From the NCBI GenBank assembly GCA_021737695.1, contig JAIPDL010000031.1:1-38723 (forward strand): a stretch of DNA of 38,723 bases, given 5' to 3'. Each line of letters starts with the position of its first letter. Position 1 is the first letter of the stretch. A program made the translations under genes and the position numbers. Below the pieces are notes generated by a model. It saw only the letters and a list, made by a program, of their open reading frames with translations, made no database searches and was not told the DNA's origin. This DNA is from Desulfotignum sp. (GTDB lineage: Bacteria; Desulfobacterota; Desulfobacteria; Desulfobacterales; Desulfobacteraceae). Below are positions 15,383 to 23,177 of this stretch, piece after piece.

Positions 15383-16807
15383 TTAACACTCCTGGCCCAG
15401 AATAATCACATACCTGCTGATAACACCCAGGATATTTTTTTCCTGCATTGCAGAAACTACCCCGGCATTGAAGCGCTGGGACGACATGGGGGCCTGTATG
15501 ATATGCGTATGATACCATCCCGTTCTTTTCAGGATATCAAGGTAGTCATCTATGAGGATGCCGCCTTTATATTTTTCTTCTATGGCCGGTGTATTTTGAA
15601 AATCCCGCCAGTCTGCATTGATAAAAGCAAGTCGTGTCTTTTTTTTGACATTCAGTTTCAGCAGGACTAAAAAGGCCTCTATAAATTCAAGGTATGCTTT
15701 TCTGGATAAACCGGAAATGCTTTTTTTATCATAGCTATCCGCTTTTTTGTCAAAATAGGGCGGATCAAAGATGATCAGACCGGGTTTTTCCTTTGCGCTG
15801 ACAGGCCATAAAAGTCCTTGATCAGATGAAATATCCCATGTCCAGGATTCGATCTCAGGGCGGGTTTCGGGTCGGTCCATCATATCAAAGGCCCAGCACC
15901 TGCGGCCCATGGCAAGGCAGGTGTCAGGGGTCACGCCGCCTCCGGCCATGGGGTCAAGGATCAGGTCATCCGGCTTTGAAAAACAACGAAGAATATGTGC
16001 GATCAGTTGGGCCGGAATACGTCCGGGCCAGTCATCCCCAAATCTTTTATCACAATCATTCCATTCCCACTTATCCCAGGTGTTGAATCCCCAGCCAAGT
16101 TCCTTGAATCGGTCATGATCATTTTTGCCTTCCAGTGCCAAAGACCAGACCATTGGATCGGTCCAGCCATGTTTTTGCGCTACCTGGGCAACAGTGAATC
16201 CCCGGGATAAATCACCATTTGCCGAATTTGCCAATACTGGCATTTTCGGCAAATGGTATTGAAACGATGTCCGGGCCAGGCCCAATCTTTCTGAAATCCT
16301 GTCCTGGGGGATGCCAAGGCGGTGCATTCGGAATATTTTGATGTCCAGGGCCATCTGGTTCACAGCACGAAGGTCAGCTATGTAAACGTCCACTGTCTGC
16401 CTTGATCGCCCGATAGCCTTTCCAATATCCGCAGAGCTGAGACTTGAGTTTCCTGTATATGCCCGTCGGGCAGTATCCTTTGCCTCGTCTTCACTCAATT
16501 GTCTGGGGCCGATGGCTTTTTTTGCAGCATACAAAAGGGGATCATTTCCATCCAGATCCTTTATGACAGCTTCTATCTCTGTCACTCCCGTTGACTTATA
16601 AGCGCTCCATCTGTGAGCCCCATCCAGCAGACGATATAAGTCGGGGCTGGCAGGGCATTGCTCCACCTCAATGGGATCAAACCTGAATCCATCCCTGATG
16701 TTTTCGGCAAATATACCCACACGCCTGTGATCAATACCCTTTCTTGGATAAATATCCTCATCAAGGATAATTGAAGAAATGGGAATTTTACTTGTCTGTT
16801 GCGTCAT
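15383..16807 (-). CDS. ParB-domain/DNA methyltransferase fusion
   Basis: A 474-residue protein. Residues 8-90 match the ParB/sulfiredoxin-like nuclease fold, with LLDGAHRWSAYK as the ParB box. Residues 100-220 contain helix-turn-helix-like segments (SSADIGKAIGRSRQTVDVYI, GIPQDRISERLGLA). The C-terminal half is an N-6 adenine or N-4 cytosine methyltransferase: DPMAGGG (285-291) is the SAM motif and DPPY (348-351) the catalytic motif. SAM motif before DPPY is not the beta-class order. Such fusions occur in phages, plasmids and defence islands. No restriction endonuclease is adjacent, so it may be a solitary methylase or the survivor of a damaged system. Its ATG overlaps the upstream frame's stop (ATGA). 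Confidence 0.88.
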   Translation of the reverse strand: MTQQTSKIPISSIILDEDIYPRKGIDHRRVGIFAENIRDGFRFDPIEVEQCPASPDLYRLLDGAHRWSAYKSTGVTEIEAVIKDLDGNDPLLYAAKKAIGPRQLSEDEAKDTARRAYTGNSSLSSADIGKAIGRSRQTVDVYIADLRAVNQMALDIKIFRMHRLGIPQDRISERLGLARTSFQYHLPKMPVLANSANGDLSRGFTVAQVAQKHGWTDPMVWSLALEGKNDHDRFKELGWGFNTWDKWEWNDCDKRFGDDWPGRIPAQLIAHILRCFSKPDDLILDPMAGGGVTPDTCLAMGRRCWAFDMMDRPETRPEIESWTWDISSDQGLLWPVSAKEKPGLIIFDPPYFDKKADSYDKKSISGLSRKAYLEFIEAFLVLLKLNVKKKTRLAFINADWRDFQNTPAIEEKYKGGILIDDYLDILKRTGWYHTHIIQAPMSSQRFNAGVVSAMQEKNILGVISRYVIILGQEC

Positions 16808-17196
16808 GATTTTTTACTGGAACTGGAAATTTCAATTTCAACCGGAACGCCGATAATACCCATTTTAATAGCAACCGGTGTATAGATATCCACAGTTTCC
16901 TCAGGGGTTTTAATCGTCACAACCAGAGAATATCGGGTTTTCTTGTCCCATTTTTTCAGATGGTTTCGTTCTCTCCACCATCCGGCTTCATCTTCGGGAA
17001 TCAAGTGTTTGTTGTCCACCCAGAAAGATTCAATTTTATCCACTTTCCGGATATTGGATATGCTGTCGATCAAATCACTGTGGATCTGTCTGTTTCGATT
17101 GGTGGGAATACGTTTTTTAATCGGGATTGATGAACTGGTAAATGGAAACTCTGCTGGAGAGTCTATAAGAAGAATATGCGGATAACGCTTTGGCAT
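16804..17196 (-). pseudogene. Possible internally deleted subtilase (S8 peptidase-like) remnant, 130 aa
   Basis: An intact 130-codon frame whose first ~50 residues (MPKRYPHILLIDSPAEFPFT, then a PIKKRIPTNRNRQIHSD stretch) resemble the start of the large S8 peptidases that accompany AAA ATPases in defence loci. The last ~75 residues (DEAGWWRERNHLKKW, RYSLVVTI, VDIYTPVA) resemble their C-terminal domain. The protease core with Asp/His/Ser would be missing between about residues 50 and 55. This recognition is from memory of family patterns and is not certain; the frame could also be a real small protein of unknown function. It lies 9 bases after the DUF499-like remnant and is coupled to the methyltransferase gene. 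Confidence 0.45.
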
Positions 17197-17205
17197 TATT
17201 CAGGT

Positions 17206-17533
17206 TTATCTGGCTTCAGCGTATGAATCATAACGTTCTTTCAGTGCCTGACTCAACAAGCCGGCATTTGCCTTTGTCCGACCATACAAAATCAGACAGA
17301 ATGGTTTTCAGCCCCTGGGTGGGATAGGTGGCATCTTGAAAAAACAGGGCCGCATCCTTGTACAGTTCATGGATGCCGGTGTTGATGCCCTGGTAATGGT
17401 TTGTGACCACGCTCAGAGAAACGGTAAAAATTTCCGGATTGAAGATCCCGCTCAGGATGTCCGGTCGGGGGGTACAGGCGGTTTTGATATCCACTGAGTT
17501 TCTCCCTTTTTCAAGAAGATTGATACACTGCAA
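17206..17533 (-). pseudogene. DUF499-type ATPase remnant with internal deletion
   Basis: The first ~65 residues of this frame (TACTPRPDILSG, NPEIFTVSLSVV, AALFFQDATYPTQGLKTIL) match the start of the ~1000-residue DUF499 AAA ATPases of defence loci. The Walker region that should follow is absent. Shortly after LSDF the frame drifts out; in the -1-shifted frame the sequence GRTKANAGLLSQALKERYDS and then YAEAR-stop looks like the true C-terminus of a protein. So the gene seems to have lost its whole middle part, leaving N- and C-terminal ends out of frame. The N-terminal match is fairly clear; the C-terminal match is inferred. Confidence 0.6.
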
Positions 17534-17622
17534 CGGGTATGAAAAGATCAGATCCCGCTGGTTTCCAGCGTGTCAGGAACGTATCATAAAATTTGGTTTT
17601 GGGGAACAGTGAATTGGGCTCA

Positions 17623-18543
17623 TCAAGAGACCTTTAAAATTGATTTCAGTTTTTCAGTTGCCGCCATTTTCTTTTTGGTTTCCATTTTCAGAATATTTTC
17701 AACCTTCCACTTGATTGCCGGGAAATTTTCAAGGCCTGAAACCGGAAGTAAACTAAAGTCAGGACTCCCCTTTTTAACCGACAACAAAAATTTTCTGTCT
17801 TTTTGTGACAGTCTGGATAAAATCAAACCAGGCAACTCTTTGGCTGTTTTTTTTAGTGTCTGATAACTGATTTCCACTGACGTCATACCTTTGAATTCAG
17901 TCTCATAAATCTGCCTGAATTCTTTAAAATTGGGAGAAAGCAGTTCTGACATGGGCCGGTTGTGGCTGGCCAAGTATACAACAAACGCCTGACAAATATC
18001 ATCAGTGAGACCCCCTGTCTCCGAAAGAAGCGTGATATCGAATAAATCCCGTGGATGCTGACGGTCCAGGGCTGCACAAATTTTGCCGCCATAAAGATCG
18101 GCAAATGACAGTACCGGGACCTCCATTTCCATTTTAAATATGTCACTGGCTTTTCTGCATAACGGTTTGAGCACGGGCGGATAACAGCTACCCCTCAATA
18201 TCAGATTCGGCTCTATTTTAACCAGAAGGCCCTGATGGGTGATAATCAGCTTGTATGTATAATCGGTATGTTTGATCTTCCGTTTTTGAATCCGGCACCC
18301 CGGGAACAGCCTGGTGACACGATCAGAAATTCTGTCCAGTGAATCGGCAATATCTTTCAACGTATCATCCCTTGATTTGACAGGAAGAAACGCCAGGTCG
18401 ATGTCCACCGATAACCGAGGCATGTTCAAATGAAAAAAATTCAATGCGGTTCCGCCTTTTAAAGCAAACTCTTTTTCCGTCCCTACAATCGGAAGAACAG
18501 AGAGCATTAACCTGGCCTGATCAAAATATTTTTCCATTCTCAT
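17623..18543 (-). CDS. abiEii: AbiEii toxin, nucleotidyltransferase of a type IV toxin-antitoxin system
   Basis: A 306-residue protein of the AbiEii/AbiGii nucleotidyltransferase family. The polymerase-beta-like active site is seen as LKGGTALNF (GGT at 30-32) and SVDIDLAF (Asp47 and Asp49). Further family motifs are FADLYGGKICAALDRQHPRD and LFDI. Such toxins block growth, in studied cases by modifying tRNA, and give phage resistance by abortive infection. The gene overlaps its antitoxin by 4 bases and looks complete. Lower GC than the neighbouring genes suggests acquisition by transfer. Confidence 0.9.
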   Translation of the reverse strand: MRMEKYFDQARLMLSVLPIVGTEKEFALKGGTALNFFHLNMPRLSVDIDLAFLPVKSRDDTLKDIADSLDRISDRVTRLFPGCRIQKRKIKHTDYTYKLIITHQGLLVKIEPNLILRGSCYPPVLKPLCRKASDIFKMEMEVPVLSFADLYGGKICAALDRQHPRDLFDITLLSETGGLTDDICQAFVVYLASHNRPMSELLSPNFKEFRQIYETEFKGMTSVEISYQTLKKTAKELPGLILSRLSQKDRKFLLSVKKGSPDFSLLPVSGLENFPAIKWKVENILKMETKKKMAATEKLKSILKVS

Positions 18544-19334
18544 GGTATATCCTTTATGCTGAGGGGCTTTTTTCCATCCGGAACAGTTATTTGATATTTC
18601 TTGTTCAGACTTCCACCGGCTGCAATTTGCCGTTTCCCTTTTCCCAGGTCAATATTTTTTATATTCAATTTCTGAAACCAGGGCATATCATGAGTATCAG
18701 CAAGATAAAGAAACAAACGTTTTGCTTTTATGGAACGACATGCTTCCAGAAGGATCTGCAGTTTTGCGGTTCGTAATGACAAAAGACTCTCCATGAAATG
18801 TCCGGCCTCTTCAAACGAATGGTAACCGGGAACCAGCGCACACAATTCGATCATGGCACGTTCCGGTGCCGATCCGGTTATTTCATAACTGCCTGCATTA
18901 AAGGGCATCAATCCTGTGTCCGACAGCGATTGAAAAATATGCAAGCGCTTGAAACACAGATTGTCGTCCCATGGATGTTTCACAAACCAGGTGGGCAGCC
19001 GTACGGGTTCAGATGAAAAAAGATAAATGGTTGCTGTCAGTCCCAACTGGAGATTGTGTCCGAAACCGGATAATTCCAGGGCCGTTTTCCCACCCACGTG
19101 CACGGGAAGGTGCAATTGCTTCTGAACCGCATACAATCCCCCCCGCCAGTCCACAGAATCGCCATATTGGATGTATGCCCCACTTCCGATTTTCGTCACC
19201 CATGGTGCTTTCTGATAGTAATCCAATAACTGCTGATATCCGCCATGGTCTCTAAACCACTTCAATGTGGCTACTGTTCCTTTAGGCCAGTTAAGAAGGA
19301 TTCGGTTTAATATATTTCTTTTTTCACCAGTCAT
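18540..19334 (-). CDS. abiEi: AbiEi antitoxin (transcriptional repressor)
   Basis: A 264-residue protein. The N-terminal ~75 residues (GTVATLKWFRDHGGYQQLL, VTKIGSGAYIQYGD) fit the winged-helix domain of AbiEi, which represses its own promoter. The rest (LYAVQKQLHLPVHVGGKTAL, APERAMIELCALVPG) fits the antitoxin domain. It is the first gene of the pair; the toxin start overlaps its stop (ATGA). The pair is complete and appears functional, unlike the two remnants beside it. Confidence 0.87.
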   Translation of the reverse strand: MTGEKRNILNRILLNWPKGTVATLKWFRDHGGYQQLLDYYQKAPWVTKIGSGAYIQYGDSVDWRGGLYAVQKQLHLPVHVGGKTALELSGFGHNLQLGLTATIYLFSSEPVRLPTWFVKHPWDDNLCFKRLHIFQSLSDTGLMPFNAGSYEITGSAPERAMIELCALVPGYHSFEEAGHFMESLLSLRTAKLQILLEACRSIKAKRLFLYLADTHDMPWFQKLNIKNIDLGKGKRQIAAGGSLNKKYQITVPDGKKPLSIKDIP

Positions 19335-19403
19335 GTTTGTTATTATAGATAAAAATCAAACCAGATTCAAGCAGATGGTTTAAAACCATTGAAATTTAAC
19401 AAG

Positions 19404-19658
19404 TTATACTTGTGATTTTTCCAAAGCGACGATCTTTTGGCCGGCCGGCAGTTGCTTGATCCGGTATTCCAGCTTGAAGGCCGCTGATTTTTCCAGGTTG
19501 TTCCGGACCGCTGCCAGGGTCACGGGCCGCCGGGAACGGGTATATCGGGAGGCGGTCCCCTGGTTGTGCTTCACCAGTCGGGCTTCCAGGTCCGTGGTCA
19601 CCCCGCAGTACAGGGATTGATCCGCACATTCCAGTAAATAGACCGACCAGACCGCCAT
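19404..19658 (-). CDS. GIY-YIG nuclease domain protein
   Basis: An 84-residue single-domain GIY-YIG protein (UPF0213/YhbQ-like). VYLLECADQSLYCGVTTDLE gives the GIY-YIG strands, Arg27 lies in EARLVKHNQG and Glu64 in FKLEYRIK; these are the expected catalytic Arg and Glu. It starts one base after the umuC stop, so it is probably co-transcribed with umuDC. A role in DNA processing after damage is plausible from this position. Family members of this size have poorly known functions. Confidence 0.85.
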   Translation of the reverse strand: MAVWSVYLLECADQSLYCGVTTDLEARLVKHNQGTASRYTRSRRPVTLAAVRNNLEKSAAFKLEYRIKQLPAGQKIVALEKSQV

Positions 19659-19659
19659 C

Positions 19660-20949
19660 TTAAGACCCCACCGTCAGCAGCTGGTGCCAGTCCGTGGTAT
19701 AGGCAAAGGAGCGATGATTGAACGCGGTTTCCCAGGATCTGTCCCTGGCGATACCTGTGGCCGGATAGGTGACGGTGTGGGCCCCCATCTTTTGGTTGAT
19801 GACATCCACCGCCTCCATCACTTTATCCGGCCGGGACCGGTCTGATGTGTCAAACAGGTCCTGCTGATACATCCCGTTTAAGGTGAGGTGTGAAAAAATC
19901 ACGCCTGCCTTGGTGTAGGCCCGGCCTTTCCGGAAAATCCGCTTCAGCGCGGCCCGGCCGTGGGCAAGCAGTGCAGCGGTATGGTTCAGGGCTGTGGGAA
20001 AGCTGGTGGTATCTGAATTGTAGTAAAAGGAATCCGGCTTGAACCGGCTGGTGGTGACATAGACGGTCATGGCCTGGGCATGGCTGCCCTGGGCCCGGAG
20101 TTTTTCACCGCCCCGGACAATATAGGTACTGACCGCCTCGGACAGGCTGTCAAAATCAGTGACCGGGGTCTTGAAGGACCGGGACACGGAGATGGATTTT
20201 TTTGCCGGATCATCTGTTTCCAGGTCATAACAGGATTCGCCCTGAAGCTCTTTCTGGATTCTCACCCCGTTGATACCCATCTTTTTCTGGAACCGCCCGA
20301 TGTCGGCATCCCTGAAATCCCGGGCCGTCCGGATGCCCCGCAGTTGAAGGTACCGGGCATATTGCCGGCCGATTCCCCAGACATCCTCCACCGGGGTCAT
20401 CCCCAGGGCCCGATCCTGGAACCGCGGAGCTGTCAAATCCAGGACCCCGGCGGCTTTTTTCGATTTTTTGGCGATCCCGGCTGCCACCTTGGCCAGGGTT
20501 TTGGAAGAAGCCATGCCGATGCTCACCGGAATGCCGGTGTATTGTTTGACCGTGTGCCGGATCTGTCGCCCATAGGCGGTCAGGTCGGTGAATGCCAGCC
20601 GGTCCAGGCTCAGAAACGCCTCATCAATGGAATAGATCTCCATGGCCGGAGCGAACGTTGACAAAGTCTGCATCACCCGGCCGGACATATCTCCATAAAG
20701 GGCATAATTGGATGAAAAAACCTGGATATCATGCAGATCGATGAGATGCCGGATCTTGAACACCGGCACCCCCATGGTGATGCCCAGGGCTTTGGCCTCG
20801 TTGGAACGGGCCACGGCACACCCGTCATTGTTGGATAAAACAATCACGGGCCGGTGTGCCAGTCCGGGGTTGAACACCCGCTCACAGGACACATAAAAAT
20901 TGTTGCAGTCCACCAGGGCAAATACCGGCATGAGTTTTTTTTCCATCAT
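19660..20949 (-). CDS. umuC: Error-prone DNA polymerase V catalytic subunit UmuC
   Basis: A 429-residue Y-family polymerase, close to the 422 residues of the E. coli protein. The catalytic acidic residues are in LVDCNNFYVSCERVF (Asp14) and YSIDEAFLSL (Asp109, Glu110). The DPAKKSISVSRSFKTP segment marks the little-finger domain, and the C-terminal tail (YQQDLFDT) contains a likely beta-clamp-binding QxxLF motif. It copies damaged DNA. Two consecutive ATG codons occur at the start; the first overlaps the umuD stop. Confidence 0.95.
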   Translation of the reverse strand: MMEKKLMPVFALVDCNNFYVSCERVFNPGLAHRPVIVLSNNDGCAVARSNEAKALGITMGVPVFKIRHLIDLHDIQVFSSNYALYGDMSGRVMQTLSTFAPAMEIYSIDEAFLSLDRLAFTDLTAYGRQIRHTVKQYTGIPVSIGMASSKTLAKVAAGIAKKSKKAAGVLDLTAPRFQDRALGMTPVEDVWGIGRQYARYLQLRGIRTARDFRDADIGRFQKKMGINGVRIQKELQGESCYDLETDDPAKKSISVSRSFKTPVTDFDSLSEAVSTYIVRGGEKLRAQGSHAQAMTVYVTTSRFKPDSFYYNSDTTSFPTALNHTAALLAHGRAALKRIFRKGRAYTKAGVIFSHLTLNGMYQQDLFDTSDRSRPDKVMEAVDVINQKMGAHTVTYPATGIARDRSWETAFNHRSFAYTTDWHQLLTVGS

Positions 20950-21365
20950 ACCTTGTGGATCACATTGGTCACCACCCCCCAGATCTCGAACGCCATATCC
21001 GGGGTGATTTCAATGGGGGTGTACTGATCGTTTTCCGGCTCAAGAAACGGCTGCCCCGACCGGATTCTCAACCGCTTGACCGTGAGCTCGCCGTTTATCA
21101 CGGCAATGACGATTTTCTTGTCCACCGCCTCCAGGGACCGGTCAACAATCAGGATATCCCCGGGGAAAATACCGGCATTGATCATGGAGTCACCGCTGAC
21201 CCGGACAAAAAAGGTGGCGGCCGGGTGTTTGATCAGGTGCTGGTTCAAATCCAGGCTGCCTTCGATGTAATCATCGGCCGGAGAAGGAAACCCAGCCTCG
21301 ATGGATGTCATGTAAAGGGGCCGGCAGACAGGGGAGGACAGATCCGGGGTGTACAAAGTGTTCAT
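20946..21365 (-). CDS. umuD: UmuD, self-cleaving subunit of DNA polymerase V
   Basis: A 139-residue S24-family protein, identical in length to E. coli UmuD. The catalytic dyad is Ser60 (VSGDSM) and Lys97 (LTVKRL), at the same residue numbers as in E. coli. The RecA-stimulated cleavage site is Ala24-Gly25 (EAGFPSP), where E. coli has Cys-Gly. The processed form joins UmuC in translesion synthesis. It is the first gene of an umuD-umuC-GIY-YIG operon and should be under LexA control; a candidate operator is listed separately. Confidence 0.95.
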   Translation of the reverse strand: MNTLYTPDLSSPVCRPLYMTSIEAGFPSPADDYIEGSLDLNQHLIKHPAATFFVRVSGDSMINAGIFPGDILIVDRSLEAVDKKIVIAVINGELTVKRLRIRSGQPFLEPENDQYTPIEITPDMAFEIWGVVTNVIHKV

Positions 21366-21394
21366 GATTCTCTTTTGTGGTGGCCCTGCCGGGC

Positions 21395-21411
21395 GGTTAT
21401 GATTTATTACC
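21395..21411 (-). promoter_or_regulatory. Candidate LexA-type operator upstream of umuD
   Basis: An imperfect 17-bp palindrome, GGTTATGATTTATTACC on the + strand (12 of 17 positions symmetric), lies 30 bases before the umuD start, immediately downstream of a possible promoter. The GGT...ACC ends recall deltaproteobacterial SOS boxes, but spacing and the inner bases do not match a published box exactly. No E. coli-type CTG-N10-CAG box is present. Confidence 0.35.
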
Positions 21412-21441
21412 TTTCTATCATCTCCATGTGCACCGGGTCAA
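21412..21441 (-). promoter_or_regulatory. Possible sigma-70 promoter of umuDC
   Basis: On the - strand TTGACC (21441-21436) is followed after 18 bases by TAGAAA (21417-21412). The pair overlaps the upstream side of the candidate operator, as expected for a repressed SOS promoter. Spacing is one base longer than ideal. Confidence 0.4.
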
Positions 21442-21683
21442 CTCCGGAAAAAAAATCCAGCTCTGGGTAATTCATTGGTCTTGCAAACAGAAAGAGTGAC
21501 AGACAGGCTCTGGCAAAATGAATGACTCACGGATCGCATTCATTGCTGATAAACATTCACAACTATTTGAAACCATGGATTATTCAAGATAAAATCCCGG
21601 CCGGCACGAAATTTGATTTAGCACTGTTCTGAAGGCCGTTGTGAAACTCCGGTCATATGGCATGTAAAAAAATTGGAGGCCCC

Positions 21684-21962
21684 ATGGTGAGTACAGTCAA
21701 ATATGATTTAATTCCTTATCCCTCAGAAACGCTTCCGGTGCCCGGGGGCCGATCTGAATCACTACCTGCTCGCCATGATGATCTTACAGCAAGATTTGAT
21801 GATTATCTGATTCACTGCGTGCCTTGTTTGAGTCACTGTACAACTCCGGTTTTCAGGCTGACGTCCATAAAAAGCAGGCATTCAGAATTTACTACGGCGA
21901 TGCATGGACCCTGGCCTGTCAATGCAGTGGAAAAGGGGAGGTTGATTGATTTTTACGCATAA
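21684..21962 (+). pseudogene. Possible frameshifted gene between umuD and the kinase cluster
   Basis: GGAGG at 21675-21679 precedes an ATG at 21684, but protein-like sequence is spread over three frames: the N-terminus in the ATG frame; ADLNHYLLAMMILQQDL at 21748-21800 in a second frame; SDSLRALFESLYNSGFQ followed by KKQAFRIYYGDAWTLAC at 21806-21937 in a third; and EKGRLIDFYA-stop back in the first. This pattern suggests a small gene of roughly 90 residues decayed by frameshifts. I do not recognise the family. The rest of the stretch 21442-22040 shows nothing else. Confidence 0.35.
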
Positions 21963-22040
21963 TGGCCCTTACGGATCACACTGACGTCACTGACTCCGGG
22001 GATGGAGAAGGTGTCACGGCCAGCAGAGGCAGACCCGCAC

Positions 22041-23177
22041 TCAGGGATGCGGCAGAGTAAACCAGAAAGTGCTGCCTTTTCCCACCTCGCTTTTCACACC
22101 GATCTCTCCTCCCTGGGCTTCCATGGCCAGTTTACAAAAGGCCAGTCCCAGGCCGGTGGAATGGCCGGCATCATCTTGTCCGGCGGGCGCCTGGCTGAAT
22201 TTTTCAAAAACATGGCCCTGATGTTCCGGTGCAATTCCGGGGCCGTTGTCCGTGACCATTATTTTTATGGCGGTTTCCGTTGAAACGGCAGAAATCCGGA
22301 CCCGGGCCTCTTTGCCGGCAAAATTGAATGCATTGACCAACAGATTTTCAAGGATCCGGCGGGTGATTTCTTCATCAAACAACGCCGGCATTTTCTCTTC
22401 CGGCGGATGCCAGACAACCGCTGCATCGTCGTCTGCCAGCACACCCAGTGCCGTCACCACCCGGGATATCAGTTCACCGGGATCACCCGGCTGAATGTTC
22501 AACGGCATCTGACAGGCCTCCAGCCGGCTGATGTCCAGCAGGGTGGAAATCATTTTCTGCAATGTACTGCACAAATCGAGAATGGTTTGTGCATCTTGCG
22601 CCGGTCTGTCATGGCCGGCCCCCTCCAGGTCCGACAGGATCATCCGGGCATAGCCGGTCACCGCCAGCAGCGGCGAACGCATGTCATGGGCCACCATGTG
22701 CACCAGGTTGTCCCGGAGGGTCTCCAGTTCACTGAGTCGACCGAAGCTTTCCTGAAGCTGCTGTTTCTGGGCTTCAATCTGAACCTGCTGCTGACGGATG
22801 CGCAGGTGGGTCCTGATTCTTGCCAGCACCTCCCCGGCCTGGAAGGGCTTGGTCACATAATCCACCCCCCCTTCGGCCAGAGCCTTGATCTTGTTTGACG
22901 TATCGCTCAGGGCACTGATGAATATCACGGGAATCCGGCTCAGCCGGTCATCCGCCTTTAGATGCCGGCAGACATCCAGTCCGTCCATCTCCGGCATCAT
23001 GATGTCCAGGAGGATCACATCGGGCATCACTTTTGCCAGTGCCCTCAGTGCGGCCCGGCCGCTGGAAAACATCAACACCTGATACCCCTCGTCACAAACG
23101 ATTTCCTGAAACAGTTTCAAATTAAGGGGCTGATCATCCACGATCATGATGACGGGTTGCCGGTCTTCCTGGTTCAT
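22041..23177 (-). CDS. Receiver domain-histidine kinase hybrid (REC-HisKA-HATPase)
   Basis: A 378-residue soluble protein. Residues 8-125 are a receiver domain with phospho-acceptor Asp58 and the conserved lysine in YVTKPF. A coiled-coil linker (130-155) leads to a HisKA domain with His164 (MVAHDMRSPL). The ATPase domain fills the rest, with an N-box (ENLLVNAFNFA), DNGPGI and the GLGLAF lid. There is no sensor input other than the receiver, so it likely takes phosphate from another kinase and relays it. Its start overlaps the stop of the large hybrid kinase by 4 bases, making these two the probable partners. No output domain is present. Confidence 0.9.
   Translation of the reverse strand: MNQEDRQPVIMIVDDQPLNLKLFQEIVCDEGYQVLMFSSGRAALRALAKVMPDVILLDIMMPEMDGLDVCRHLKADDRLSRIPVIFISALSDTSNKIKALAEGGVDYVTKPFQAGEVLARIRTHLRIRQQQVQIEAQKQQLQESFGRLSELETLRDNLVHMVAHDMRSPLLAVTGYARMILSDLEGAGHDRPAQDAQTILDLCSTLQKMISTLLDISRLEACQMPLNIQPGDPGELISRVVTALGVLADDDAAVVWHPPEEKMPALFDEEITRRILENLLVNAFNFAGKEARVRISAVSTETAIKIMVTDNGPGIAPEHQGHVFEKFSQAPAGQDDAGHSTGLGLAFCKLAMEAQGGEIGVKSEVGKGSTFWFTLPHP

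Noticed and set aside
22002..22283. Plus-strand frame opposite the end of the receiver-kinase gene
   Set aside because: It overlaps the conserved ATPase domain of the real gene and has no recognisable motif or ribosome site.
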